Assembly: GCA_021018815.1 (NCBI GenBank)
Contig: JAITYX010000089.1
Coordinates: forward strand, 2,139,822 to 2,203,821
Source: Talinum fruticosum
Lineage: Eukaryota > Streptophyta > Magnoliopsida > Caryophyllales > Talinaceae
Direction of reading: 5' to 3'
Length of the DNA stretch: 64,000 bases
Position numbers and translations under genes: made by a program
Shown here: positions 11,935-25,000 of the stretch, in pieces
Layout of the letters: each line of letters begins with the position of its first letter
Position numbering within the stretch: the stretch's first letter is position 1
The notes under the pieces: generated by a model
The model's database searches: none
What the model saw: only the letters and a program-made list of their open reading frames with translations
What the model was told of the DNA's origin: nothing

Positions 11935-12460
11935 TTATAAATAACCCTAACCTTTAACCCTAAACGCTAATCATTAAAAATAAACAGAAGAAAAATAGTT
12001 GTTATAAAGCCACTTTAAATTCGTTGAGTCGATCCAAAACCTGCAAAAATCGGAATACAAGTGTTATAGGTTAGTTGAACGTGAAATACATATGACCTTT
12101 CTTTAAGAAGCCTACTTGAAATAACTTGATAAAAGGTAAATAATCGATAAAAATACATATTAAATATGTTGGATTAACTTGAAACCCGCCAAAATCAAAA
12201 TAGTAATTGTACAGACCTTAGCTCAAGAAATAACAAACTTAGAAACCCTGGAAATAGTAATCCTAGAAACCGTACTAATCATAAACCTAGAAACAATAAC
12301 CCTAAAACCATCACCCTAAAAACCCTATAAATAGTAAACCTAGAAATGAAAACCTTAAGATCCGCTCCTTAGAAATAAATAGTAAGCTTGGAAACTCCAA
12401 TCCTAAATATATTACCATGGAAAATAGAACTCTAAAACCCTAGCCCTAGAGATAGTAATG
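11935..12460. repeat. Degenerate CCCTA / CCTAGAAATAGTAA repeats
   Basis: A loose array of AACCCTAGAAATAGTAA-like units, densest at 12240-12450, plus CCCTAACC-type pieces near 11944. It looks like diverged telomere-derived or subtelomeric repeat. No coding frame. Confidence 0.55.
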
Positions 12461-12698
12461 TGACCATTGTGAATTTTAGTATGTTAATTTAAAAACATAA
12501 GCGTAATAATTGCGTTTTAATGGAATTTGGCTTTCAAATTATTTAATCGGAGATATTTTAATTTTGGCATGTTTGAACATATTTCAAAGCTTTTACAAAA
12601 GACCCTCGTAAGTAAGTATGTTCCCACAGTCATCAAACATTGCATTTGTTATTCAACACAAAAGGTGTCTGACATAATTCCCCCAAAGAACGATAAAA

Positions 12699-13333
12699 AT
12701 GAAGTGTTTTTGCTACTTCCCCAAAGACAGGGCTCGTTCAAAAAGGAACAGATCAGCCTCTGACCTGCGAAACCCATTCAGCACATCGGGCAACTCCGCT
12801 GCTGATTCTGGTGCTAGGGTGCATAGATCTGCTGGGTCGATGATTCTGCCCCACAGGATCACTCATTTGTATCAAGACAAGGCTCCTAATCTCAGAGTTT
12901 TCACTTTTTCAGAGCTCAGAATTGCAACCAATGATTTCAACAGGCTGCTTAAAATCGGGAAGGTGGATTCGGCAGTGTTTACAAAGGGAGAATCAAGCCT
13001 TTTAATCAGCAACATCAGACAATGTTTGTTGCTGTGAAGAAACTTAAGAAAGAGGGCTTTCAGGGTCACAAGCAATGGCTAACAGAGGTTCAGTTTCTCG
13101 GAGTAGTGGAGCACCCAAATCTTGTGCAACTCATAGAATACTGTGTTGTCGAGGCTAACAGAGGTAAAAGAGGGATTCAGAGGCTGCTCGTCTATGAATA
13201 CATGGCAAACAAAAGCGTCGCATATCATATATTTAGAAAGGCATATCCAGCTCTTCCTTGGGAAAAGAGAGTCCAGATTATGCTTGGTGCTGCTCAAGGA
13301 TTGGCTTACTTACATGAAGAACTACAAGTGCAG
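12699..13333 (+). pseudogene. Receptor-like cytoplasmic kinase (RLCK VII, PBL19/PCRK-like), first-exon fragment
   Basis: RLCK VII kinases act beneath plasma-membrane immune receptors. The N-terminus is MKCFCYFPKDRARSKRNRSA, then LRVFTFSELRIATNDFNRLL, the ATP lysine in VAVKKLKKEGFQGHKQWLTE, then EVQFLGVVEHPNLVQLIEYC, YEYMANKS and GAAQGLAYLHEELQVQ, ending at a GT donor at 13334. The exon is 635 bp; phase requires 636. The missing base lies in the glycine-rich loop at about 12957-12960, where GGGG has become GGG, shifting LKIG-GG-FGSV out of frame. No exon with the HRD catalytic loop or DFG follows; the sequence runs into the paladin inverted arm at 13817. It is a fragment either way. Confidence 0.8.
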
Positions 13334-13816
13334 GTTTGATCTTCTGGAGTCTTTTCCACCTTGGTTATTGTTTTACCTCTTTCTGCCTGTAGAAAATTCA
13401 TAATGTCGTACAAAGTCACATTCTTGATATCATACTATAAGTATTATTGTCATATGGTTTGAAGCGAAATAGAGAATCTGCTATCTTTCAAAGCACAATC
13501 AAACTTTCCCTTGTGCTTTAATTTTCAGACTGGTAACTTGAGACAATCATGATTTTTGTGAATCTGGAGGAGTTCAAGGAATAGAACTGGTTTGAAGTAC
13601 TAAGATTGTGAAGCAATGGAGTCAAATAAAAAAATTTCAGGAATAAGTGTCCACTGACCACCTATTACTATAAGGATGAACGTGTACAGTTTCTGTTTGG
13701 TCTTTTTAGGAGAAGTGTTTAATTTGATGAAAACTTGAAAAATACATACAATTGACGGAGAATCAAATTCTGCTTACTAGGAATAGAACTGGTTTGAAGT
13801 ACTAAGATTGTGAAGA
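13334..13816 (+). other. Kinase intron remnant with a 37-bp direct repeat at the rearrangement junction
   Basis: AATAGAACTGGTTTGAAGTA and the bases around it (about 37 in all) occur at about 13578-13614 and again at about 13779-13815, the second copy ending right at the breakpoint with the inverted arm. No coding sequence. Confidence 0.7.
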
Positions 13817-14512
13817 TAGCATTTCTTTAGCACCAGTGATGGTAGGAGTGGCCATGCTGTAGACAGGGTACCATCCACCTAGAAAAAGCGAAAAGAATTG
13901 CATCAGATCAGAATATATAAATATATAGAAACATGCGCTCATAAAGCAATATCATACCACATGTCACAGTTATATAGGTTTTGCAAACATCCTAACCGAA
14001 CTACAAAACTAACTCTTAAGTTTTGTTGAGTGCAAATGTAGCTCCAACCTTATTTCACAATGATTCTAAAATAAACCTCATCAAGGACAGTAATTTAATT
14101 CTTATATTCTTTAACCAATTGCCAACACATAAATTACAAAAGCAAGTAAAGATTCAAGCAATAATATAACTTTGATATGAAAGAATCCAATTCAATTTTC
14201 TTTTAGCTATGCAATTAAATTTGTAATTTTGATTTATTGAAGACCAAAAGAAAGAAGCACCTTACAATCCAAAAAATAAGCCACTCAACAAGCATTATAT
14301 AAATCCAATCAAATGGATTATTTAAAGTTTTTACTCTTATTACACTCACAAACATATTAATTACAAAAGGAGGAAAAAGGACAGATGCAATAATCAAATT
14401 TTAATATTAAGGAATCCAATTTTGTTTTCTTTCAGAAACCACACAACTAAATTTGTAATTTAAACATTACTTATAGACTATAATGAAGAAGTGTACCAAA
14501 AATCTACATAAA

Positions 14513-15195
14513 TCACAAAAAAAAAAAAAAAGAAACGAAGCTCAGTGGGAGTTAGCTCAATCACGAAGGGATTTCTCTGTTAAGTCTTTCTATTTGAAGC
14601 TCACTTCCGATCAGGCTCCATCCTCACAACTCCCCTCATATTTTCATCTACCTTGGAAGCTCATTTGAAAGTCTTTGGCGCTTTTAAAAGTTTTCTTTTT
14701 TTTTTTTTTTGTGTGGGAAACTTGTCTTGGGAGTGTTTTAACATGTGAGTTGGAGTCCACTAATCATTCATTGTTGCATTGCCCTTTTGCTAGAGCTTTG
14801 TGGGAGTTAGCCTTTAGTTGTTTGGGTGTCTCTTGGGCTGTTTCTAGCTTTACTAAGGAAGATCTTGTGGCTTGGGAAGGCTACTTTGGGAGAAAAGCTA
14901 AAGAGAAGAAAGCATTGCTTATCCCACATGCTATTTTTGGAGCATTTGGTGTGAGAAATACGAGAGTATTCGAGGGAGTGGAAAGTTCTCTTAATTGCTT
15001 TAAGGATAAGATTCTCAAGACTCTCTACGTTTAGCACAGTAGTAACTAATGGCCAATCGTCTTTTTATATTGTAGATTTTGTGGATAGTCTATGTTTTGG
15101 TTACACATAGTCCTTTTGTAGGATGCTTGCTTTACATCCATCTTTTTCATTTATATTTGTACATATATTTCGATTTTTCTTATCAAAAAAAAGTT
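14513..15195 (+). mobile_element. LINE fragment (zf-RVT region), mirror copy of copy a
   Basis: Reverse-complement counterpart of 2800-3478 inside the inverted arm. It reads in the plus direction through [20 protein letters not shown] and [13 protein letters not shown], with the same T17-type run at about 14697-14712. The coding frame is broken. Confidence 0.75.
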
Positions 15196-17191
15196 TGAAT
15201 TCCTTGTCCAGAATAGTGTTTCCTTTTCCATATAGGGAACAATAGGAGAAAAGGAAGAAGGATAGAAAGTGAAGTAATCCACCCCAATACCTTGTACACA
15301 TGACGTGCTCCTTTGTATGTGACTTGAAGTTCTCTGGCCGGGAAAGAAGTACATTTTAAGAATAGAGCCCGTCCCCAACACTGAGCCATTTCGAGCCTTG
15401 ATAACAGCCTCCATTACTGCATCTCCGTGTTGAGTCTCATATGGTGCTCGCAGATCTTCCTGCATCACCAAAGCCAAATCATTGGCAGCACTGAATTAGG
15501 ACGAGTGAAATGAGTGATTTCGGAAGGAAATAACGATAATAATGCCTGAAATCTAGTCAGTTCTCAATCTGTCGAAGTTCTTTTACCGTTTCCTGCTTCT
15601 AATTTAAACCACTATCCCAAAATTCAGCATATACCTCACCCCAGAGGTTGGGAGGAGGGGTCAACCTTAACGCTAAATTGCATAAAGGTAATTTCTGTTG
15701 GACCCTAAAAAGTAAAAAATGACGTTTGCCTACTACACCGCAAAAAAAGACAGAGCAATATTGGAAGGCATTTTGCTATACTCCAGTCTAATCTAAGCTT
15801 CAAATGTCCCAAAAAAGTGACTTTTTCAACCGCCCTAAAAGTGGAGATTTGTCATTTCCTGCTTCTGCCTTCTCAAAGTATATCATACTAAAACAGAGAA
15901 GTATTACAGGAACAGTAAAGAATCGCCCTGGTCTCAATCTTATGCTCCATTTCTTTGCCTGGACTTCTGGTCTTTGTTGCAACCAATTCTTGAAGGTCAT
16001 CTTTGATTCTCCTTGGCCACAGTAACCATCAAATGCTTCACTTCCTAGTTATGCTGAAAAAGCAATCAGACGGAAATACTGCTCTAAGTACTCAGCACCG
16101 CGGTTAAACGCAAGCATTCTCACCCTAGGCTCAACATGTTGTCGATTGAATAGTTCCCTGTATCGTAAGACAGCATCGCGTATATTCTGCAACACCGAAC
16201 ATCTATCAATAACAGCATCCAATGCTTCTCGACATTCAACTCCATTATCAAATAATCTTGTAATCTTCCACAAGAGTAAGATGTCATTGATGCCGAAGGC
16301 ACGGGTTGGCTTTCTCGCTGTTCCTACATCATGGTACTTGAACTGGATGTGTACGTGTCGCCTAAAGGTTCTTCGCCACTAGAATAACCATCACGTACTT
16401 CGTCACTGGAGAAATCATCACGAAGGATTCGTATAGGTCTTCCATATTCTATCTGAAGCTTGAGAAGACAGGCTATCACAGTGCCAGTTGTTGTTCGCCC
16501 CCTACCCATCTGCAAATTATTAAGAAAGTTAGCCACTCCAATTTTCCCTTGCAGTTAACACAAAGAAAAGTTCACAAGAGCATTGATCACCAATAAGGAA
16601 ATTCAGCACAAAATAAAACATTGTACCTGGCAATTGAAAACAAAAGCAGTGTCCTCTGAAGCTGAAGCAACATTTCTTGCCAGTGTGTCAAAATCAGAAC
16701 TTTTAGGAGCCTTTCCATCAGTTATGGGAACACGTGCATATTTAACAGGATATCCCTCATACTGTAGGCAGCTAAAAACTTCAAGAGGTGTCTGAATGGA
16801 ATCAGGATTTACATGCTCCCAGGCATCAAATATTTGACCGTCAGCTGTCTCATGGATAACCATAATCGCACCTCCAAAGCGCTCTGCTTCATGCAGAATG
16901 TCTTCCTTCAGTCGGGCTTCCATTCTTTCTACTCTCTCGCAATCAATTCCCTGACGTCAAAATGTCAAAATGTGTTCCGTTTCATGAATATGCCCAAAAT
17001 ATGTGACAAAGTAAATGCAACGAAACAATAGAGAAGACAACAACCATTGCTGGATAAACATGACATGGCAGAAGCAAGTTTGCTGTCTTGCAGGGCCTAT
17101 CTGAATCAGAACTTCGTTATGGATTTAAATGGCTTTACATACATAAAGTGTACTCCAATATACCATGTAATCATGTATTCTACCCTCTCAA

Positions 17192-17285
17192 GGTAATCAA
17201 TGCAGGAAGCTTTACATACACACCAGATAATCAATGCAAGAAGCTTTACATAGATACCAGGTAATCAATGCAAGAAGCTTTACAT
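17192..17285 (-). repeat. 34-bp tandem repeat in the inverted copy, abutting a lost splice donor
   Basis: Same three-unit array as at 703-806. Here the 21 bp between AACATG and the first unit are missing, which removes four codons' worth of exon end and the GT donor and joins coding sequence straight to TGTAAAGC, giving a stop at once. Confidence 0.85.
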
Positions 17286-18119
17286 GTTCTTATAAGGTCT
17301 TTCAACTTCACGAAGCACAAACGGCTTGCCATTGATGTAAATAACAGGTTCCTCTCTCATGTTGTGCCAAAACACAGGACGACCACTTCTTGAGCTACCT
17401 ACCCGCTGGATAACAGATCGGATGCCATCGATTGTCAGATTTGCTACTCCAAAAACAGAAAACCCAGGGTCCTCTCTGAAATTAGGCGCACCTTCAACCC
17501 TCTCTGTCAAAGTCAAGTTTTGACAACCAGGGCAATGGTCACTCTTCAATACAGTTTGACTGCCAAGTACTGCTCCACTTCTCAGTGCAGCAACAAAACT
17601 CATCTCATAAGGACGGCCATTTGTAGATTCAGCCATCTTCATTAGAGATTTCTCAGCATTACGATAACCAAGTGCACCCATTGGTTCTCTCCTCAACAAC
17701 CTGCACAAGGATTCTGTCAGAAGAAGCATAATCGACATAAGGGAATCGAGAGCTTGTATAAAGCGTAATAGAAATGCATATCAGTGACAAGTTTCACATA
17801 TAACAATTACCTACGGATTATGCTGTAGAGCTCCGGCCTCGCTCTCATCCAATCAGCAAAACTACTCTGAACAAAGGAACTAGGAACAGAAGCTGCTCTC
17901 TCGGTGTGAAGGTATACAGCAAAGCATATGAGAAAGTAATATCTCTCCAGATACTCCACGAAAAAGGAAAGCGAAGCCTCACGCTTCATCTCATCTGGTT
18001 GGTGCAAAATACTATTGCGATATGTTGCAATAGCTTCTGTAAGTTCTGCAACAAGAATAAACATGCTCAAAGGCAAAACTCAGGCAGTTATACTTATATA
18101 GTCATGATCGTTGAGCTAT

Positions 18120-18880
18120 AGTTCTAAATTTCTGTCAAGGCTACATGAAAGTACAAGATTCCCCCTAAGATAGCTTGCTGGGTTGGGCACCGGAAGGGAA
18201 GATTTGAACTGAAGACATGCTCCAAAAAGGAGCTTTAGGATAGCAAGTAGATGTAATCATCTTTAGAAAAAAGCATTCATGATCACCTATTGAGACCATG
18301 TTCATATGAAACTTATTATGAGGCATTGAGCTACTTTTGGTCGAAACTCTGCATAGAGGTTAGAGCCCATGTAAAAATCTTATGAGACCGGCTCACCTCG
18401 TACAAGTAATTGTGTTTTCACATTGCCATTCAGTTTTCCAAGTTTGCAAAAGGTTAGCTAGTGGCTCGGAAAAGAAAGGAAGCAGACTTTTTTTGGTAAA
18501 AGAAAATGGAAGGAAGAAGACTTGCAGTTGCTGAAGAGCTGAATTAAGCTTCCCAACTAATTTGGAGCAGAAGCACGGAAAGGACAAAACTTTATTTGCA
18601 GGAATTGAATTTCCCTCTTTTGAGGCACTAGCAAAGCTGAAGCCAAGTGCTTCATAGACGCAAAACTTGTCTTTATTGTGTGAGCACAATCATGCATATG
18701 GGCCAATTAATATCTCTCACAGACCAACTATTGAACATAGATAAAAAGACCTTGGTATCATACCAATGGCTATCTCTTACTGCCTACAAAAGACCATATT
18801 TGAGCAACATCGTTGCACTTATGAATTTGCAAAAGTTTCACTGATGATGATGTTGCTGGGTCATGTAAGAGGTCAGAACA
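18120..18880 (-). other. Intron of the inverted paladin copy
   Basis: Non-coding sequence between the exons 18943-18884 and 18045-17811. Nothing else is recognisable in it. Confidence 0.6.
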
Positions 18881-20012
18881 TACCTGCATAGAAGAGCACT
18901 TATCGATCACCTTATCTACTTGTCTTTTTCCTTCCACGCCACCCTATACGGACCATTAATTAGGGGACAAATCACTGTCTTCTACAGGATCTGAAGACAA
19001 TTCATTAAAAAGAAATCAATGCAGCAATACCTCTAAAACACGGATCAAACTTCGAATGACGGTATATTCTCCCCTACAGATTGCTGCCTCTGAACTAAGC
19101 AAATTGTCCACACTGCAGTTCAGATCAGATACTCTTCCGATAGAATTGCTCCTTGGTATGCCTGATAAACACAAGAGGTCACAAATAGCACAGGCAGCTC
19201 CAAGTCATCCTCATTTAATAAAGAGTAAGCTAATGCACCAATACTGGCAGGTACAAATATCAGGCACAGCAGAAAAAGGCCCAGAAACATGACAGCACAG
19301 ACAAAACCTTATTTGATACAGATTTAATCTACATGACCAGAAAACTGCCACTTTTGAACAACTAAAAAGGTCACTGTAAAAATATTTTCAACTTGGATTA
19401 GAGTGACTTCAGCAAATTGCCTCATGAACAAATAGTCCTCCACTTTTTTGTGGGATAGTTGGCAGTCAAAAGATTTTTCCTCTTTTCAACTTTTAATAAG
19501 TACTTATGGCTTATCATGATGTTAAGTGTTAAGTGTTGATGAGTGGCGATCGATGCTGACCAGTGTCGATATACTGATGATAAGTACCATGATAAGCAGA
19601 AAAGAACAAGCCCTTAATCTAGGGTCCCAAAAACACTCTTTATAAATTTGGATGTAAGGTTGGCGCATTAGAACCGCACCTGACAAGGGCAGGACCCAAG
19701 ACATAGAGACGGAAATGAATTTCGATTTGGATTTACCAAGTGAACAACCAGGCATTTTTAACTATATTACCATGATGAAAATTTCCTAGGGAGTACCAAC
19801 TAAGAAGAACAAACATTCCCCTCAACTGACCTGAAACCTAGAAACTCGAACCAAATAACCCAAATCCTTACTGAACCTGACACCCAAAGCAACTAACTTG
19901 AAGTAGACCGAAACTAAAATAGACCTAAACCGAAACGAACCCGACTTGAACATTTTTCTCCAAACTCCTTTATCAGTGCAAGACAAGCAAAAATCAAGTG
20001 ACCCAAACGCAA

Positions 20013-20014
20013 TC

Positions 20015-20053
<39 letters not shown>

Positions 20054-20393
20054 GTTGAGTTTAAGTAATGTATGAGCGACACGTAGGACGTTAAATAGGT
20101 GGATTAAATGCAATTTAAATTCAAATTAATGTTGGGACTATTCACATTAACATTAAATATAATGGACATTAAGAATAAAAAGTATATTAATCAAAATAGA
20201 AAAAAATAAAGAGACATATCTATTTACTGTTTATAATAAATTATATAATCTAATATATCAATTGATTACTGTTATTTGAAGAAAAACTATTTTTTAAGTT
20301 ATAATCAATTTTTATTGTTATAAATTAATTAAAAATAATTAAATTATTAAAAATTTAATTAATGCCCTTGCATAGCAAGGGGTATAACCCTAG
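20013..20393 (+). mobile_element. Short non-autonomous Helitron
   Basis: Starts TC after an A (20013) and ends CTAG before a T (20390-20393), as Helitrons do when inserted between A and T. A short hairpin with stem CCCTTGC/GCAAGGG and loop ATA lies about 10 bases before the 3' end. The 5' part is a TA microsatellite, then AAAGTTGAGTTTAAGTAATG. There is no target duplication, as expected. The 3' end is well supported; the 5' end inside the TA run is less certain. Confidence 0.65.
20014..20049. repeat. (TA)n microsatellite
   Basis: Alternating TA, slightly interrupted at its left end, at the 5' end of the Helitron. Confidence 0.8.
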
Positions 20394-21954
20394 TCCAAAA
20401 ATAAAAAATGACTACCGAAAACTAACATTAAACTGAATCTCGTTGGCAACAAACATGACACAACCCGAAGTTACCCGACATGAAACAGAACCAAAGTACC
20501 CATTTACCGAGTACAGTGTCACTAACTTTGTTGATGGCCTTGTTTTGGGTTTTAACTTCAATTTAGGATGCAAAGCCAGCATCCATTCTCTTGGATTCCC
20601 TATTTACCATAAATATTTCTTATCACCTTTTCCTTGTAGAAAAGAGGAAAGAAAAGATCAATCATCAAGGACTTCAAACTGAGATATCCATGTTCTAGTA
20701 TGAGATAGGCTCTTAAGTTGGTCCATATTGGTGATTTTTAAGCTGAGGTGATGATTGCATTTGTGTACCATTTTTTGCTAGATGATAGATCAGTTTCAAC
20801 TTGAATGATCTGGGCAATATACATGAACAAAACAATGAGGTTTCTGTTCATTCATTTTGCAATGAAGATCAATGGATGCTCTAGCCCATAGATTACAAAT
20901 CCACACTACGCAGCACATCCACACCCTTCTATATTGTTGTTTGATGACGCAATCCACGGAATCCGCAAGAACGAGGGAGATAATGAACCAGTAGAAGACC
21001 CTAGGTTTCTGAGATAATTTGTTATATATTTTTATGCGTAATCAAAATATATATCAGGAGAGCAAGGGGTGTTGCCCATATACAAAAGGGGAAAATGCAA
21101 AAACCATCATGCCCTCACTCTTCATAATGATATCTGCGAAGTTCAACGTCAAATATTGTTTCACTAATATTCAGCACATGACTCCAGTTACACCCTGCGA
21201 GGGATGGCATGGAATATTACCTCTCTAGTCCACTGAGGGCCTAATATAAAAGCTCCACACATGAAATCACAAGTTTGAACCACAAAAATAGGCATAAATT
21301 ACAATTCTGTCATTCGGATTTCACTGCTACTTATTGGAATCTATCTAGAAAGGGTAAAGAGGACCATGAGCAGTCAATTACCCGATACTCCAATTCGATT
21401 CAGGTAGATCAATGTAGCAATCACCATCCCTGTTGTTGTACGTCCACGTCCCATTTGACAATTAAAAATAATCTCTGTATCTAGGTCTGCTTGAGATATT
21501 TTATTAACCTGAATAAGTCAATTTCAAATAAATAAATTTTGCACATGTCAAGACAGCAACAACCAGCAACTAAAGATTTCTGTCCACCTGTATTAAACTA
21601 CAAAAAAAAAAAAATATTCAGTCATTACAACTGCAAAAAGAAAACAAAATGTTCCAATTCATAATGAAGCTTACAAAACAGAAAATATGCAACCATCTAA
21701 ATCTGTTAGAAATAAGCACAGGTACCTAGGTTGAAATGAAATGTCTAGATAATAAAGTTTTTACAAGATAGGATCAGTTACACAGATCCACGTGCCTATA
21801 TATCAGACAGGTTCAAGTCGATGTCATGACTTGTTATAGATGAGGCCGTAACCTCCTTACTGATTATCAACCAAGAAAAAGGATACTGGAAAATTGCATA
21901 GAAACAAGGACAGCAAGGGACATTACAAAAGGACACCTTCCAACAAGCACATTA

Positions 21955-22002
21955 TGATATATATATATGCATGTCTATATATATATAATATATATATATA
22001 CA
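21955..22002. repeat. (TA)n-rich microsatellite
   Basis: Two TA runs with small interruptions in the 8.9-kb paladin intron. Confidence 0.8.
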
Positions 22003-22009
22003 CAGTAGC

Positions 22010-25000
22010 ATCTAGCAAGTCCTGCACGCATCGCCTTAGTTCTTCTTTTTCTACTTGATTAACTTATGTCATAAATCAATTCCAAACCATTCGCAACATC
22101 ATGTAACTTCGATAAATATGTTACATCTTCATCAAGTACAACATCCTTGGGGATATTAATCCAATTCACTTAAGAGCTTGCTCAGAGGGAGTAGTTAGCC
22201 TCCTATCATGGCCTGGTACCATGATGATGTAACAACTGGCAAGTGAGTAAGGACAGATGAAGTACTCACTTTGCCACAACAGTGGCACTGGACTTCCTTG
22301 GTTCATAGGAAAAGCTATGTTGGAGACAAGCTGGAACTTTAGGTTAGGTTCCAGGAAATGTATAAAAATGTCACATAAGATTATGCATGTTTGAAATAAA
22401 GCTCTCAATACCTCTATGGGTACACAGGAACTCTTCACCTCCCTTAGGTGTTTGTATCATGGCAAGCATGAAACTTAGTGGCAGATGTATGTTGTCCATG
22501 GTCTCCCCTGTTAGCTGAAAAATTGTCCAAAATTCTATATAATGAATATTTGAATTTTTTAATGTAAACACCCACAAAATTTACTAGGCACTGATCAAAC
22601 GTTAGGAAGCAGAAAAGTGTGACAACATTCTGACAAAATTTCCAGATCCGCCATCGATAACACCACCTAAATGAACTTCCCTATACAGCTCACTAGCATG
22701 CCTCCAGCACCAGCACGGATTATTTAACCATCCATGTATGGGTTAATAGTAACTTCCCCAGTTGATACGACAGCAATGGAGTAGCCTTGTCAAGTAAATG
22801 AAAAAGGGATTCAAAGAGATATGAGTACAGAAAAAGGCAAGGGATATACATGCCAACTGTAAGGATCACAACCTAAAGATAATACATGTTCAACTATTTA
22901 ACTTTAAAAATGAATGATCTCAATAGCATTCATAGAGAACTTTCCAAGTATTGATGTTCATAATATGGCATTCATTGGGTGGAGGCTAATACATTTGATT
23001 GTCCTACAGAAATATCAAAAGGACACAATCTTCTACAGAGAATTTCAGGAAGCTTAGTAACAAATAGGTCACACTAGAAGGACAACATATTCACAAGTCA
23101 TTACAACAAGAAGATGATGTTGGATAGCTTCATAGGTTGATTTGGAAATTAAGGTCAAATCAGTTCCTTTTTCTAGTGGTAGCTATCTAACCAATACCAT
23201 ATATATTGATGACATAGAAAGGACGAGGGAAAAAAATAAAACAAGAGAAAAAGAAAGGACCTAGGAACTCCAACAAAGTTTTCCAAGAAATACAATCAGG
23301 ACGAATATGATAGCCACAGTAAGTAAGCTGAATTTGCTAAATGATTAATCTAGTGTCTACCCTGGCGTACGTTACCAGTGCTTTCATATGCTACACACAC
23401 CTGGAAAAACTTATATTAGGTGCAAATCATTTCCTAACCAATATAATTCATCTGTAGCCGCAAACTTAGTTCATCCATAGCAAAAACAAATTAGTTGTAT
23501 GGTGGGGACGAAATTTATCAGTTATTGGGAAGTGAAAGCTTTTACTAATAAAAATATCTCTAACAAAGAAATCAGAACAATGGACCAGTAGAGTATTGCC
23601 AAATTAGGAACATTACAGCTAAAACAGTGCTCCTAGTAGTAGCTGTAACAATAAACAAACTATAGAACATCCATATCTTTTGTCTCTAAAGGAAATATGA
23701 AGCCCCTAGAAAGGACCTAGACCCACCACAAAAGGCTTTATCACTCTACTTACAAATTTGTACTACTTTCCATTATTGGAACCCAACACAAACAAGATAT
23801 GGAGAAAAGATGTCATGGTTTTTATGTTTTTGCATCACTCCTTGATGTATTGTGGATTCACAAGCATGGTACTTCTATTAGTGACATATAACAATCATAG
23901 GACCCATGATCCTTTATCTTGAATCATAGATAGTTAATTTGTTCAATACGAAAAAGACCTCCCGTACATATCAATATTAGAAATTCTCTACAGCGAGAAA
24001 GGTATTTGATGACCAAGAACATCCAGCATCACACACATGGCTTCATAGAGAATACAAAGACAGGGAGACTGTTCATCAGCAATTTGAGTCCGAAGAAATA
24101 AAGTCAAATCTCTATCATTTAAAAGATTGCCCATGGTCATCACTTCTCGAGAACATCAGCTTTCAGGAGATTTTTCTTTATAACTTTGAAGCACAGACAA
24201 TTAGGAATTGAGCTTTGGCATTAAACTTTGAGAAAAATCAGAGCCTCACATCATCATAAAAAAACAAGACACCAAAGGGATGGCACTCATGTACAAAAAG
24301 GGCAACCACAAAAAATCATCATCCCATCAAAACAAAATTGAACAAGTCAAGTATGTATCGTTGAGAATTTAACTCTATAATACAATATACCCAGAAGAAA
24401 AGCTTGAATTCCCAAGATATAGCATTGCCCTAAAAATCCTACAATTCAATACCTTTCAAAAACTCCACCAAAATTCTAATGACATCATATTTCAAATTCC
24501 AAGAACCCTACTCTTCTTCTATCTTCTCCAAGACAGCGATACATCCCTGACATTCAGTTGTTACACTCAACAAAACCCCATCAAGGAGCCAGACAAATGC
24601 CAAAGTGAGGAAACCCATCGAGAATGAACTATACCGCATTAGCAATCTCAATCATATGCCCATGGAAATCTCAGTCATGTATGCTTAGTCGAGCAACAGT
24701 ATGCATGAATTGTGCTAACTCAGTTGCATCCAGAATACAGGGGTTGAATTCGTAATCATCCACTAACAAGTGAGGAAGTTTCTATAGAACCTATTCACAA
24801 AATCAATTTTCTATCTACAAATGGATTGGAGCTGAAATCATATTGCAGCAAGTAGTGATGGATATATTGCAAACAAAGTGTTAAACCACACATTATTCTG
24901 AACATCCTTTCTCCTTTGTCAATTGGCAATTAAAAAAGACAGGCACAACACTACCACCACCAGGCAGAAAACTAAGCAAAACGAAGCTATTACTACCATG

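Larger units (their letters stand above)
13817..17968 (-). repeat. Right arm of large inverted duplication
   Basis: Reverse-complement partner of 1-4182, separated from it by 9.6 kb. Its inner edge at 13817 is a sharp breakpoint: inside lies paladin exon, outside lies sequence associated with the kinase fragment. The paladin copy continues to 30889, so the true outer limit of the duplication cannot be seen here. Confidence 0.95.
19825..20520. mobile_element. ACCCGAA-rich degenerate element split by a Helitron
   Basis: GAACCCGAC, AACCCGAAG and ACCGAAAC motifs occur on both sides of the Helitron at 20013-20393, in the style of the insertion at 8289-8690. The ends could not be fixed. Lies in a paladin intron. 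Confidence 0.35.
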
